From assembly GCF_029906345.1 (NCBI RefSeq), contig NZ_JARYGY010000003.1, forward strand, positions 475,411-539,410: a DNA stretch of 64,000 nucleotides, in the 5' to 3' direction. Within the stretch, counting starts at the first letter, position 1, and each line of letters starts with the position of its first letter. Position numbers and translations under genes: made by a program. This stretch comes from Aquimarina mycalae. GTDB taxonomy: Bacteria > Bacteroidota > Bacteroidia > Flavobacteriales > Flavobacteriaceae. Under the pieces are notes generated by a model, which saw only the letters and a list, made by a program, of their open reading frames with translations, did no database searches and had not been told where the DNA came from. Shown piece after piece: positions 55,005-63,549 of the stretch.

Positions 55005-56042
55005 TTATTTTTCAAGTGTTTTTTTATATTGTGTAGGCGTTAGGCCTGTAAGTTTTTTAAATACAGCATAGAAGGATGATTTTGAGCTAAACCCAGCTTG
55101 TTCCGAAATAGCCACCAAGGTAAATTTGTTTTGATCAGAAGAAGCCAAAAGCGTTTTTACTTTTTCAACTCGGTGAATATTTAGATAATCTGAAAAAGAT
55201 AATTGATAGGTTTCATGGATGAAGATAGAAAGTTCTTTTTCTGATACATTTAGAATGGCTGCTATATCTGAAATCTTTACATTTTTATTGGTGTAAATTT
55301 CATTGTATTTTATCAAATATTCTAATTTTTCCTTTAGTGAATTTTGTAAATTATTATTCGAATCTTTTAAGTCATATACATTAAATAAAAGGTTAGCTTT
55401 AGAGAATCCTACAAAACCAATCCAATAAATATAGAGGGTATTAAGTATAAGAATTACGTAATAAAACTGTGCACTATGTTCTAAGTTGAACACATTGGCA
55501 ATAATTTGGTGTAGTAGATTTAATATAATTATTATAGTGTATGCCCAAGAAAACCTAAAGAGCCAATCCCAATTTTTTAACTTAGAAATACTTCCTTTTA
55601 TATTTGATCTTTTGTTTTTTATAAATCGTAGCGCAAAAAACATTACGATTAAGCCAAAAGTGAGATAAACAAAATCATTGTAAACAAAAAATCCAGTTTT
55701 ATAGACATTCCAAAATAGATCTTTTTCTAAACCAATATGAATTCTATAATACCAGTACCCGCGTAATATTCCATACATAAGAGCTGGTAAAAAAAGTAGA
55801 TATTCAATATTAGAAATTACCTTGTGTTTTTGAGCAATCTGGTGTTTCACATAGAAATAAAAACCAACAGCCATTAAATATTTATATGGAAAGGGAATCG
55901 AGGTCAATGGTATAAAGCTGACCTTATTGATATTCATATAAAGGAATGCATAAAGTAGATTATAAAGCGCTAATGAAAATAAGAACAACAGGTAGTTCTT
56001 AAACGCACGTTTGTTTTCCTTATATTTTGTAAGTAAATACAA
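55005..56042 (-). CDS. AraC regulator with multi-TM N-terminal domain
   Basis: 345 residues from a TTG at 56042, which cuts through the first TM helix. The frame is open for 21 more codons (EYLALNIIVLFGAIQGFTLC) back to an ATA at 56103-56105, where related proteins would have ATG; an in-frame TAA lies three codons earlier. Seven hydrophobic segments precede an AraC helix-turn-helix (VKISDIAAILNVSEKELSIFI, AISEQAGFSSKSSFYAVFKKLTG). Either ATA serves as start or the start has mutated. It lies 102 bp upstream of the Ntn-hydrolase gene, its probable target. Confidence 0.82.
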   Translation of the reverse strand: MYLLTKYKENKRAFKNYLLFLFSLALYNLLYAFLYMNINKVSFIPLTSIPFPYKYLMAVGFYFYVKHQIAQKHKVISNIEYLLFLPALMYGILRGYWYYRIHIGLEKDLFWNVYKTGFFVYNDFVYLTFGLIVMFFALRFIKNKRSNIKGSISKLKNWDWLFRFSWAYTIIIILNLLHQIIANVFNLEHSAQFYYVILILNTLYIYWIGFVGFSKANLLFNVYDLKDSNNNLQNSLKEKLEYLIKYNEIYTNKNVKISDIAAILNVSEKELSIFIHETYQLSFSDYLNIHRVEKVKTLLASSDQNKFTLVAISEQAGFSSKSSFYAVFKKLTGLTPTQYKKTLEK

Positions 56043-56140
56043 ACAAAGCGTAAAGCCTTGTATAGCTCCAAAAAGAACGATAATATTTAATGCTAAATAT
56101 TCTATAGGAAATTAATTTATTATAGGATACGAATTAATGT

Positions 56141-56277
56141 GTTACAACGGTCTTGTGTATGGTTAGTTGCATTGGCTGGAACTAAGTTAGCAAAAGAAAA
56201 CGAACCAGAGGAAAATCCTATGGATTTTCCGAGAACACACAAAACAGGTAATTAATTATATATCGTGTTGGCAGTAG
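56141..56277. repeat. D-type cassette-like repeat, copy 4
   Basis: 137 bp from GTTACAACGGTCTTGTGTAT to TATATCGTGTTGGCAG. Landmarks GTGTATGGTTAGTTGC and GTAATTAATTATATA; an inner hairpin GGAAAATCC-TAT-GGATTTTCC. Confidence 0.8.
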
Positions 56278-56284
56278 TTGCATT

Positions 56285-57184
56285 TTATTGTTTTGGTCTT
56301 AGTTTTTCTATAACCTCTGTGCTTACCCAAAAAATATCTACATTTTCATAATTATCTGAGCCTATATTCCTATTAAAAAATAGATATTTTCCGTCTGGAC
56401 TTACGCTTGCGCACTGTTCACTAGCTTCTGTATTTATTTTGTCTCCTAAGTTAATAGGTGTATCCCAATCACCATTTTCTGCACGAAAACTAATATATAT
56501 GTCTGCATCTCCATATCCGTTATCTCTTTTACTATCAAATATCAGGTAAGATTCATCAGGTGCAATAAAAGGATGAAAGCTTTTTCCTGTATTAATCTTC
56601 TTATTGAGTAATTTTGGTTCTTCATACTTTCCATCTACAAATCGTGAATAACGAATATCGCCTGTAAAGTCTCGTTTGAACTCATCAAAAAAATAGGTTC
56701 CTTTAGAAGAAGCTGTAAGGCGCATAATGGGTAAACTATCGAAAGGCGCGTCGAGTTTTTTTATTTCAGACCAGTCTCCATTTTTCTTACGTTCCTTATA
56801 CCTCCTACCTAAATGCATTATTTTGCCATCAGGAGAGATAAAGGGTGTTCCCACTCTAGGAGAGATAACGGACTCTTGCCATTGATTATCTTTGTTTTGA
56901 ATAACCACGAATTCCATTTTCTTATTCTCTTTAGTTTCCCCAACTTCTCTGAGAAAATAGAACTCTTTTAAGTCTGGAGTAAATCCTCCGTAATATTCCC
57001 AACCTCCTGTGGTAACTATACCAGGAGCGAAAGCTTTAGATATTAAACCAGGTGGTTTTTGTCCAAGATAAGGGCTTTCTTCGATTGAAGAATCATTTTC
57101 TTTTGTATTCGATTTCTCGGTTTTGCAAGCATTTAAAAATATTAAAAATGCCAGTGTTGAAAATTTAATTATACTATTTCTCAA
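56285..57184 (-). CDS. PD40/TolB-like beta-propeller lipoprotein
   Basis: 299 residues with a lipobox (LNACKTE). Propeller strands of PD40 type: GTPFISPDGKIMHLGRR, SFHPFIAPDESYLIFDSKRDNGYGDADIYISF, SEQCASVSPDGKYLFFNRN. Same type as the protein at 25503 but without close sequence identity. Single gene between D and A repeats. Ligand unknown. Confidence 0.77.
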   Translation of the reverse strand: MRNSIIKFSTLAFLIFLNACKTEKSNTKENDSSIEESPYLGQKPPGLISKAFAPGIVTTGGWEYYGGFTPDLKEFYFLREVGETKENKKMEFVVIQNKDNQWQESVISPRVGTPFISPDGKIMHLGRRYKERKKNGDWSEIKKLDAPFDSLPIMRLTASSKGTYFFDEFKRDFTGDIRYSRFVDGKYEEPKLLNKKINTGKSFHPFIAPDESYLIFDSKRDNGYGDADIYISFRAENGDWDTPINLGDKINTEASEQCASVSPDGKYLFFNRNIGSDNYENVDIFWVSTEVIEKLRPKQ

Positions 57185-57206
57185 TTTTTGATTTCTTTTA
57201 ATTACT

Positions 57207-57338
57207 GCCTAAGGTGTTCGTGTATGAGCAATAGCGGACTTCTACTCACTAATTTTTCAGTTTATTATAGACCTTTGTTTTACGTTTATACTTTCGTTTT
57301 ACAATTTAAACCGTTATTACCTATACACAATGTTACAA
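57207..57338. repeat. A-type cassette-like repeat, copy 3
   Basis: 132 bp from GCCTAAGGTGTTCGTGTATG to CTATACACAATGTTACA. Internal AATAGCGGACTTCTACT and TTTATACTTTCGTTTTAC match copies 1, 2 and 4. Confidence 0.8.
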
Positions 57339-57346
57339 ACAGTTAT

Positions 57347-58810
57347 TTAATTTTCTTTTAACCATTGTTGCGCCTCATTTGTATACCAATTTTTTGAAAA
57401 ATTATTAGACTTTACAATATTCTCAAAATGAAATTTTGCTTTTTCTTTGTTCCCTTTTCTAGAGTAGAATGTCCCTAAATACAAATTTACGTAAGGATTA
57501 TTCGGTTCTTGGGCTAAAAGCTTTTTTCCAATATTTTCTATTTGAGTATCAAAATCATTAAACTCACCAAGTTCCATATAAAAAGCTACATCTTTTAAAA
57601 ATGAAAGATTATGAAGAAGAGTTAAATCCGCATATTCCAAATAATCTGGGTTTTTGGTGAAAACTGATTTTAAGAGTTTAGCACTCGATTGTAATTTTTC
57701 AGGTTCAAACCTTGCCATATATGATTCAGCTAATGCTTGTGCTAATATTTTTTTTCTATAAAACTCATTATTTAAAGAGTTTTGAGAAATAGATTCTTGT
57801 TTTTCAAATAAAGACATTTCTGTTAATCCAAGTACATAGTTTTTCAGAAAACTCAGAACAAATAAGGACGAAGTAGCATCACCATAAATAAGTCGAGCAG
57901 GGTCGCTCAATAGATTATTATTTGCAAGAATTGTTAGAGTGATATTCTCAGAAGGAACTTTTAGTAATAGACTTGAATAACAGTCATATTGCCCGTAAGC
58001 CCAAACCATATTTTGATTTTCAAATTGCTGATTAAAAATTCCGTATCCGTATGGCAAATCTTTTTTAAACGATGAAAACATTAATTCTCTTGATTCTTTA
58101 TTAATTATTAGGTCGTTATCTAATCCCTTATTAAAAATGGTTAAATCTTTTAAATTAGATACAATTCCAGCTGAAGATGAATAGCCATAATCAATGAATC
58201 CTCCTTCAGTTCCATTATCTAGCATATATGGTTTGGCTATTCTACTAATTTGAGTCGAATCTTTAAGTAAGAAAGTGTTATCAAGTTTCAATGGATTTAT
58301 AATTTCCTGTTCCATCATTTCAGAAAAGGACTTTCCTGATGCTTTTTCAATTACATTTGTTATAAGTCCAAACCTTGAACTATAATAAAAATTCTCTCCC
58401 ACATTTCCTTGTGAGGTATGTGATAAGATGTGTTTTACTAAAACTGAATCACCAAGAATAGGCTTTAACAAGAATGTATTAATAGGTTCATTAAGTGAGA
58501 GTTTTTCTTGCTCAACGAGTTTCATTGCTAAAACTCCAGAAAAGACTTTGGTTATGGATGCAATTGGAAATAAAGTTGTAGAATCTACATGAGTGGTCAT
58601 CTCTATATCAGATAAACCAAAAAATTCTTGATAAACATTATCTCCATTTTCCTCAATAGAAACAGCAAGTCCAGGGATTTTAAAATATTCCTTTAACTCC
58701 AAAAGCTCTGAAGTAAATCGTTCCGCTTGTTTGTCAATTCTATTTTTCTTCTCAGCACAGGATGAAAAGAATATTAATAACAGAACTACAATTTTTAAAT
58801 ATTGCTTCAT
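57347..58810 (-). CDS. serine hydrolase lipoprotein with TPR C-terminus
   Basis: 487 residues, lipobox SSCAEK. PF00144 domain with S-I-T-K in PIASITKVFSG. The YxN motif is replaced by YYSS (FYYSSRFG) and the HTG region by GQYDCYSS, so two of three catalytic motifs deviate. Residues about 320-487 are TPR-like (PYVNLYLGTFYSRKGNKEKAKFHFENI). It may be a binding protein or use altered chemistry. Confidence 0.8.
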   Translation of the reverse strand: MKQYLKIVVLLLIFFSSCAEKKNRIDKQAERFTSELLELKEYFKIPGLAVSIEENGDNVYQEFFGLSDIEMTTHVDSTTLFPIASITKVFSGVLAMKLVEQEKLSLNEPINTFLLKPILGDSVLVKHILSHTSQGNVGENFYYSSRFGLITNVIEKASGKSFSEMMEQEIINPLKLDNTFLLKDSTQISRIAKPYMLDNGTEGGFIDYGYSSSAGIVSNLKDLTIFNKGLDNDLIINKESRELMFSSFKKDLPYGYGIFNQQFENQNMVWAYGQYDCYSSLLLKVPSENITLTILANNNLLSDPARLIYGDATSSLFVLSFLKNYVLGLTEMSLFEKQESISQNSLNNEFYRKKILAQALAESYMARFEPEKLQSSAKLLKSVFTKNPDYLEYADLTLLHNLSFLKDVAFYMELGEFNDFDTQIENIGKKLLAQEPNNPYVNLYLGTFYSRKGNKEKAKFHFENIVKSNNFSKNWYTNEAQQWLKEN

Positions 58811-58828
58811 TCGACTTTCATAATTGTT

Positions 58829-58999
58829 TACAACACTAAATATATGAATCGGAACAAGGCAAGCAAGCTTATACCAATTGATCTATCCGCGCATTTTTAT
58901 TTCTTTATTAATTTATAAAAATTCAGCGCCAATGCAAAAAAATGACCTTTCGTTCTACGACTAAGCTTTTACTCTGATTTTATATATAATGTTGTAGGT
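58829..58999. repeat. C-type cassette-like repeat, copy 2
   Basis: About 171 bp from ACAACACTAAATATATGAATC to AATGTTGTAGG (ends given separately). Shares GCGCATTTTTATTTCTT, AATTTATAAA and AATGACCTTTCG with the copy at 49276. A GTTAGCAA end follows at 59018, next to the stop of the gene at 59030. Confidence 0.8.
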
Positions 59000-59029
59000 A
59001 GATTTTTTTCATACATTGTTAGCAATAGA

Positions 59030-59527
59030 TTATCCTCCATATCTTTTGTCAAAATATTGTTTGGTATCCTCAATCTTTAGTCCATCATCAATAATATTTT
59101 CACGTATAAGTTTCTCTACTTTCTGTAATTCTTTAAAGTTGGATAATATAAGTGTGAAATCACAGTAGATTTCATTTTCTCCTTCATTCTGACAATACCA
59201 CCTTAACATAAACTTTTCACTTTCGCTATAAACAAGGTCATAAACATAAAAGTCTCTGTTTTTTAACACTTCTTTTGGGTCAGTAAGAATGCTTTGAAAT
59301 TTCTTTTTGTCAATCAGTTTTTCTTTTGAAATATGTCCATCGTGATTATGCCAATCGTTCAAGAAGAATAGAGTTTCATCTAATTCAAGATTTGATTTTA
59401 GATACTTCCAAATTATTTGTAAAATATCTAATTGAATATCTTGAGGGTATTCCTTTTCACAACAAAGAATAGAGTTTTTAAACAACCCTATCCCTTGATG
59501 CCAATCGTTATAAAGTTTTCTATTCAT
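59030..59527 (-). CDS. hypothetical protein
   Basis: 165 residues, soluble, with no signal peptide. No family recognised. Features: an N-terminal helix with CC (NSILCCEKEYPQD), acidic middle, FMLRWYCQNEGENEIYCDFTLIL. It is a single gene between a C repeat and a D repeat. Confidence 0.62.
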   Translation of the reverse strand: MNRKLYNDWHQGIGLFKNSILCCEKEYPQDIQLDILQIIWKYLKSNLELDETLFFLNDWHNHDGHISKEKLIDKKKFQSILTDPKEVLKNRDFYVYDLVYSESEKFMLRWYCQNEGENEIYCDFTLILSNFKELQKVEKLIRENIIDDGLKIEDTKQYFDKRYGG

Positions 59528-59536
59528 ATAATTATT

Positions 59537-59666
59537 GCTAACGCGTTTGTGTATGGCTTGTTGCAGAAAGTCAGCTTGATTTTTCGATTAAGGAAACAAG
59601 ATAGCAAATTGCGCAAGAATTTCCGAGTAGGAAATTCAGAAGTAATAAGTTATACACGTAGTTATC
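59537..59666. repeat. D-type cassette-like repeat, copy 5
   Basis: 130 bp from GCTAACGCGTTTGTGTATGG to TTATACACGTAGTTATC. Inner hairpin GAATTTCC-GAGTA-GGAAATTC at 59617-59637. The outer ends GCTAACGCG and CGTAGTTATC are imperfect mirrors. Confidence 0.85.
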
Positions 59667-59742
59667 TGCTTTTTACTTTAACTTCAAAAGTCAAAACATA
59701 TCACAAACTTTTTTGACTAAACTACTAATTTATGCTAAACCA

Positions 59743-60180
59743 TTAGATGTTGTTAGTATCAATTTCAATTGGCCATTTCCAAGCGGTCAAAACAATTAAA
59801 ATTGAAACTATAATAAGCAAGGCGCCATAAAACATATAGAAATGCCAAGTAGTGCCAATAATATTTACAATTCCAATGGCTAAATGGAATATGCCAAATA
59901 TAATATTGAGAAGTCGATTGCTCTTTGCATTCATAATTAATGAAAGATATATCATGCAAGCGGGTATTATAGTGACTATCGCAATAAGTAAAAGAGACAT
60001 TTGGGTGATGTCAAACTCATCTATCTTTCCAGCCATTATTTCCTCTATTTTTTTTGGCAAATACAACTTATAAAAATCTGTATAAATATAGAGAAACATG
60101 AATATTAGCCATAATGCTGCCAGTTTGATTTTTATATCAATCTTTGTGTTTTTTAAAATCTTAGTTTTCTTTGATTTCAT
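59743..60180 (-). CDS. small four-TM membrane protein (DUF6326-like)
   Basis: 145 residues from the ATG at 60180; the frame to 60210 uses TTG and overlaps the upstream stop. Four hydrophobic segments. DIKIKLAALWLIFMFLYIYTDFYKLYLP and GIFHLAIGIVNIIGTTWHFYMFYG resemble the DUF6326 family; I am only moderately sure. It starts 26 bp after the DUF4386 gene, forming a two-gene unit of membrane proteins. Confidence 0.7.
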   Translation of the reverse strand: MKSKKTKILKNTKIDIKIKLAALWLIFMFLYIYTDFYKLYLPKKIEEIMAGKIDEFDITQMSLLLIAIVTIIPACMIYLSLIMNAKSNRLLNIIFGIFHLAIGIVNIIGTTWHFYMFYGALLIIVSILIVLTAWKWPIEIDTNNI

Positions 60181-60206
60181 ATTATTTTTTGATTTTAATA
60201 ACAAGC

Positions 60207-60890
60207 TCAATCAGGTCTTGTTTTTTCTCTTACTCCAATAATGAGTAGCCACAGGCAAATTCCAATTTCACCTAATGCTTGAGTAATACTTGCAAACATT
60301 GGAATTACAGTTTTTCCAAAATCATCGGGAAAGAAAAAGTAACCAAAAAAATCAGCTAAATACCCAAAACATGCAAGCATTAGAAAAACACCCATAATTT
60401 TTGGAATAAGCTCCGATTTATAAATTAGATAACCGAAAGGAAATAACCAAAGTCCCCAAAAAATCTCAACAACAAGAATCCCATTGTTATGTGATTCGAA
60501 ATGAGCCATTATTTCTGAATACTTTATGTGTAGTTCAGAAGTTCCATTGATAATTGATAGAACATCAAGTTTGTTAATAAGATTCACAAAAGAAATGGGG
60601 ATACTAATTAATACTAAAACTACCATTACTATGGCAATAGTTTCATTGGTTTTACGTAGTAATTTAAAAAGTACAAGGGATAAAAATATGAATGTTGTGT
60701 ACAAAATTATGTCACTAAGTACACTTAACTTGAAAAGTGTTTCTCTGGCAACTATGTTATTATACGTTTCTGCGGCATTTTCCCATACTATTAGCTCCGA
60801 AGGAACGTATACAAGACTAATAATACCGCTTAACACTGTTATTAAATACAATAAGCCAGCAATTCTTGCATTTTTTTTAGTTGACATCAT
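60207..60890 (-). CDS. DUF4386 family membrane protein
   Basis: 227 residues, about six TM helices. The start (KNARIAGLLYLITVLSGIISLVYVPSELIV) and the stretch GLWLFPFGYLIYKSELIPKIMGVFLMLACFGYL are diagnostic of DUF4386. Function unknown. It has an ECF-type promoter 26 bp upstream and is probably cotranscribed with the small membrane protein below. Confidence 0.87.
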   Translation of the reverse strand: MMSTKKNARIAGLLYLITVLSGIISLVYVPSELIVWENAAETYNNIVARETLFKLSVLSDIILYTTFIFLSLVLFKLLRKTNETIAIVMVVLVLISIPISFVNLINKLDVLSIINGTSELHIKYSEIMAHFESHNNGILVVEIFWGLWLFPFGYLIYKSELIPKIMGVFLMLACFGYLADFFGYFFFPDDFGKTVIPMFASITQALGEIGICLWLLIIGVREKTRPD

Positions 60891-60916
60891 CTTTATTACA
60901 TTCTCATATATCTAAA

Positions 60917-60944
60917 TAGACGTCAATTTTTTCTAAATGGTTGC
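60917..60944 (-). promoter_or_regulatory. ECF-type promoter GCAACC-N16-CGTCTA
   Basis: On the minus strand GCAACC at 60939-60944 and CGTCTA at 60917-60922, 16 bp apart, 26 bp before the DUF4386 ATG. ATTT follows the first box and TT the second, as at 45500-45527. Confidence 0.75.
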
Positions 60945-60978
60945 CTGGTTTTAAATTAGTATGCGTTTTCAAATTGCA

Positions 60979-61152
60979 GCTAACATTTAATATATGTATC
61001 GTAGCAGAGTAAAATGTTACCTTTCTTTTCAATTTTTCTGCGCATTGGTTGCTAACTTTTACTTTCTGCAAGTATTGTGTCTTACCAAAAATACAACAAC
61101 CATTTGATTGATCACTTAGCAGCTATGATCACATATATAGTGTTGTAGGTAG
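60979..61152. repeat. C-type cassette-like repeat, divergent copy
   Basis: About 174 bp from GCTAACATTTAATATATG to TATATAGTGTTGTAGGTAG. It keeps AATATATG, TATCG, CTGCGCATT and GTTGTAGGTAG but has a rearranged middle containing a second GGTTGCTAAC...CAACAACC pair. Confidence 0.65.
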
Positions 61153-61156
61153 TACC

Positions 61157-61837
61157 TTATTTTATTTTTTTCAATAACTCCTTTGCATCTAACATTCCGT
61201 ATTTTGATGCTTCAGACAGAAATTTTTTCGCATTCAGAGTGTCATTCAATTTGTAATATGCTTCTCCAATCCAACTAAACGCATCTGGTAACCTGTAATT
61301 GTATTTGATTGCTTGCTCCAAATCTTTTATTCCATTTGAATATTCTTTCAAGTACACATATGAAATTCCGCGTTCAAATTCAATTTCGTACTTACGAACA
61401 TAATAGTCCGATTCCTTATCCCATTCATTCGAGAAATTTATTTCCAGATAGATGCTGTCCGATTTAATTGCTCCTTTTGATTTCAATGCTTTTGTATAAA
61501 ATTCCACAGACTTTTGGTAATCCTTTAATCGTTTGTAGTTATTCCCAATATTCGTTAGAGCGAGAGCATTGTCTACGTCATATTTGAGTATTAACTCATA
61601 ATCATCTATCGCTCCTATATAATCCTTTAGCGCTGATTTATCAGCACCTCGATTTAATAAAGCTGGTTTCAAGTCAGGTTTTTTCTCAATTGCTTTATTC
61701 AATAATTTAATTGCTTCTATATATTTGCCTTGTTCTTCAAGTTCGTAAGCCAAATCATAATAATCTTCGGCTGTTCTATAATCGCAAGAACTTAACAGAA
61801 GTAAAATTAACAATATGTAAATTAAATTTTTCAGCAT
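61157..61837 (-). CDS. TPR lipoprotein
   Basis: 226 residues, lipobox LSSCDY. Five or so TPR units: YYDLAYELEEQGKYIEAIKLLNKAI, ALLNRGADKSALKDYIGAIDDYELIL, ALTNIGNNYKRLKDYQKSVEFYTKAL, ERGISYVYLKEYSNGIKDLEQAI, AFSWIGEAYYKLNDTLNAKKFL. It is an envelope-anchored protein-interaction scaffold. Partner unknown. Confidence 0.85.
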   Translation of the reverse strand: MLKNLIYILLILLLLSSCDYRTAEDYYDLAYELEEQGKYIEAIKLLNKAIEKKPDLKPALLNRGADKSALKDYIGAIDDYELILKYDVDNALALTNIGNNYKRLKDYQKSVEFYTKALKSKGAIKSDSIYLEINFSNEWDKESDYYVRKYEIEFERGISYVYLKEYSNGIKDLEQAIKYNYRLPDAFSWIGEAYYKLNDTLNAKKFLSEASKYGMLDAKELLKKIK

Positions 61838-61838
61838 T

Positions 61839-61990
61839 ACTTATAATGGTCTTGTATGTAAAAAGACACTAGTTTTTCGGATTAACACAGAGCCAAATTT
61901 TTAAATTTTACTATTTATCTTTTTCTTAGAAATCGTCAAATTTAGAAATTTGGTGACTTTCAAAAAATGCCCTAGCCTTAGTTTTAGCAA
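61839..61990. repeat. E-type repeat, copy 2
   Basis: Starts ATAATGGTCTTGTAT, contains ATTAACACAGAGCCAAAT with TTTTA (61880-61902) shared with 41185, and an inner mirror between GCCAAATTTTTAAA and TTTAGAAATTTGGTG. The right end is not defined. Confidence 0.65.
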
Positions 61991-62009
61991 CTAGCATTTC
62001 CGTATTCAA

Positions 62010-62447
62010 TTAAGAGTTCTTTTCCGAATTTAATCGAATACTTGGTTTAACAAGTAAAATAATTGTGTAACCAATTATTAATCCAACTATTGAAAAAAAT
62101 ATATCATTCTGGTCAAATGTTTTATTAGTTCTTATGTTTATAATATTTAGTTCTTGCGTAATCACATAAATTGCAGCTGCTATAACTGCTAGAATGTAAA
62201 TGATTTTTAGTGATATTTGACGTTTTATATTCATTCGGTCATTTATAAATAAAAAAACTCCTGTTAAAGTTAAAGTTCCGACTATAGCTTCGAAAAAATT
62301 TGGTATCGAGAGTAACGTTATTTTTAAAAATTCAGGTGATGCACTTTCTAAAACTTTTGGTCTGATATATTTAAAAAGTATAAATATTGGAATTATAATA
62401 AGTTCAATGCGAGCTAACTTCATTATATCATTAAATCTCTCGTTCAT
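62010..62447 (-). CDS. small membrane protein
   Basis: 145 residues with four hydrophobic segments (about 12-30, 46-70, 80-100, 118-135). Family not recognised. A lone gene between an E repeat and an A repeat. Confidence 0.62.
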   Translation of the reverse strand: MNERFNDIMKLARIELIIIPIFILFKYIRPKVLESASPEFLKITLLSIPNFFEAIVGTLTLTGVFLFINDRMNIKRQISLKIIYILAVIAAAIYVITQELNIINIRTNKTFDQNDIFFSIVGLIIGYTIILLVKPSIRLNSEKNS

Positions 62448-62464
62448 TTTGTTTTTTTTTGCTT

Positions 62465-62599
62465 GTTGCTATAGGTCTCGGCTATGAGTAGTAGCGGATT
62501 TCTACTCTCAAACCTATCGGTTTTGCACTGGCCTTTATTTTATGTACATGCTTTCGTTTTATCACTTAAATCGCTATTGCCTATACATCTTGTTAGACA
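62465..62599. repeat. A-type cassette-like repeat, copy 4
   Basis: 135 bp from GTTGCTATAGGTCTCG to CTATACATCTTGTTAGAC. Internal GTAGTAGCGGATTTCTACT, GGTTTTGCACTG and CTTTCGTTTTAT. In the gene direction its first box is GTCTAAC, an exact RYYYAAC. It encodes the last nine residues and stop of the next gene. Confidence 0.85.
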
Positions 62600-63194
62600 C
62601 AGTATTCTTTATTTTTTCACCTATCGAATTTATGATTTCTGAGTGAATTGGTTTTACCTTCTCTTTATCCAATGTCCCACCTAAAATTACCATTTCTTTA
62701 TTTTCAAAACGCTGCCCAAGCCTGTCATCAATCATTACATTTCTCATACTTTCAGCAATTCCAATTTCCTGCAAAAACTTATTTGGATGTCCTGCAGTGC
62801 AAATCACCAATCCATATTTTAAGATTTTCATCTTGTCAATCTGATCTGAGTCTTTGTGACCATATGCATATCCAACAGAATAAACTCTATCAAACCAACC
62901 TTTCAATTTTGAGGGACAATCACTCCACCAAACTGGATAAAGGAAAATCAAACAATCGGCCTTTTCTATTTTCTTGTGTTCATCTTTGACATCATCTGGA
63001 ATTGGTAAGTTAGTATTAGCAAAGCCTTCCCTTTGGTATTCTTCTTCGGTCATATCAGTTTTGAAATCCATAGCATATAAATCAGAAACCTCATATTCTA
63101 ACTCATCTTCTCTTAGATTCGATTCGAGTTGTTTTAGAATCTCATATGTATAAGACTCTTTACTAGGATGGCAGTATATGATTTGAACTTTCAT
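62574..63194 (-). CDS. flavodoxin-like NAD(P)H oxidoreductase
   Basis: 206 residues. QIIYCHPSKESYTYEILKQL, ADCLIFLYPVWWSDCPSKLKGWFDRVYSVGYAYG and LVICTAGHPNKFLQEIGI are the FMN/FAD-binding and interface motifs of the MdaB/NQO1-like quinone reductases. It would reduce quinones or similar compounds in the cytosol using NAD(P)H. The last residues, TVSNKMYRQ, come from the A repeat. The preceding gene ends one base before its ATG. Confidence 0.88.
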   Translation of the reverse strand: MKVQIIYCHPSKESYTYEILKQLESNLREDELEYEVSDLYAMDFKTDMTEEEYQREGFANTNLPIPDDVKDEHKKIEKADCLIFLYPVWWSDCPSKLKGWFDRVYSVGYAYGHKDSDQIDKMKILKYGLVICTAGHPNKFLQEIGIAESMRNVMIDDRLGQRFENKEMVILGGTLDKEKVKPIHSEIINSIGEKIKNTVSNKMYRQ

Positions 63195-63195
63195 A

Positions 63196-63534
63196 TTAAA
63201 TCTCTATTAAAGTTGATTTTCCTTTGCTAAAATCTTTACAGGTCCACTCCCAATTTTCAAACAATTGTATTTTTCCAGATTCGTTTAATTCAATTCGAGA
63301 CTTACATTTTCCTGTCATTATTTCCAAGGTTTGATTTAGATGTTGGTATGAAAACTCAAGTGAATGTTTAATGATTTTTCCAATTAAATAACCTTTTAAA
63401 ATATCTCCTCCTGAATATTCTGCCCAAATCATTTTATTTTCTTGATGGTAATGAAAAGTTGTAGATTCTGACACTTCACCGTTTTCAGAATTTGTCAAAG
63501 ATTTGAACTTTTTGTTATCTAATGTGATTTCCAT
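63196..63534 (-). CDS. hypothetical protein
   Basis: 112 residues, soluble, all-beta look (TFHYHQENKMIWAEYSGGDILKGYLIGK, GKIQLFENWEWTCKDFSKGKSTLIEI). Small proteins of this kind are widespread in Bacteroidota without a known function. Upstream member of a two-gene unit with the flavodoxin-like reductase. Confidence 0.68.
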   Translation of the reverse strand: MEITLDNKKFKSLTNSENGEVSESTTFHYHQENKMIWAEYSGGDILKGYLIGKIIKHSLEFSYQHLNQTLEIMTGKCKSRIELNESGKIQLFENWEWTCKDFSKGKSTLIEI

Positions 63535-63549
63535 TTTCTGGGTCTTATT

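Noticed and set aside
22423..58810. Calling the PF00144 proteins beta-lactamases or resistance genes
   Set aside because: Family membership does not show beta-lactam hydrolysis, and two copies lack YxN and HTG.
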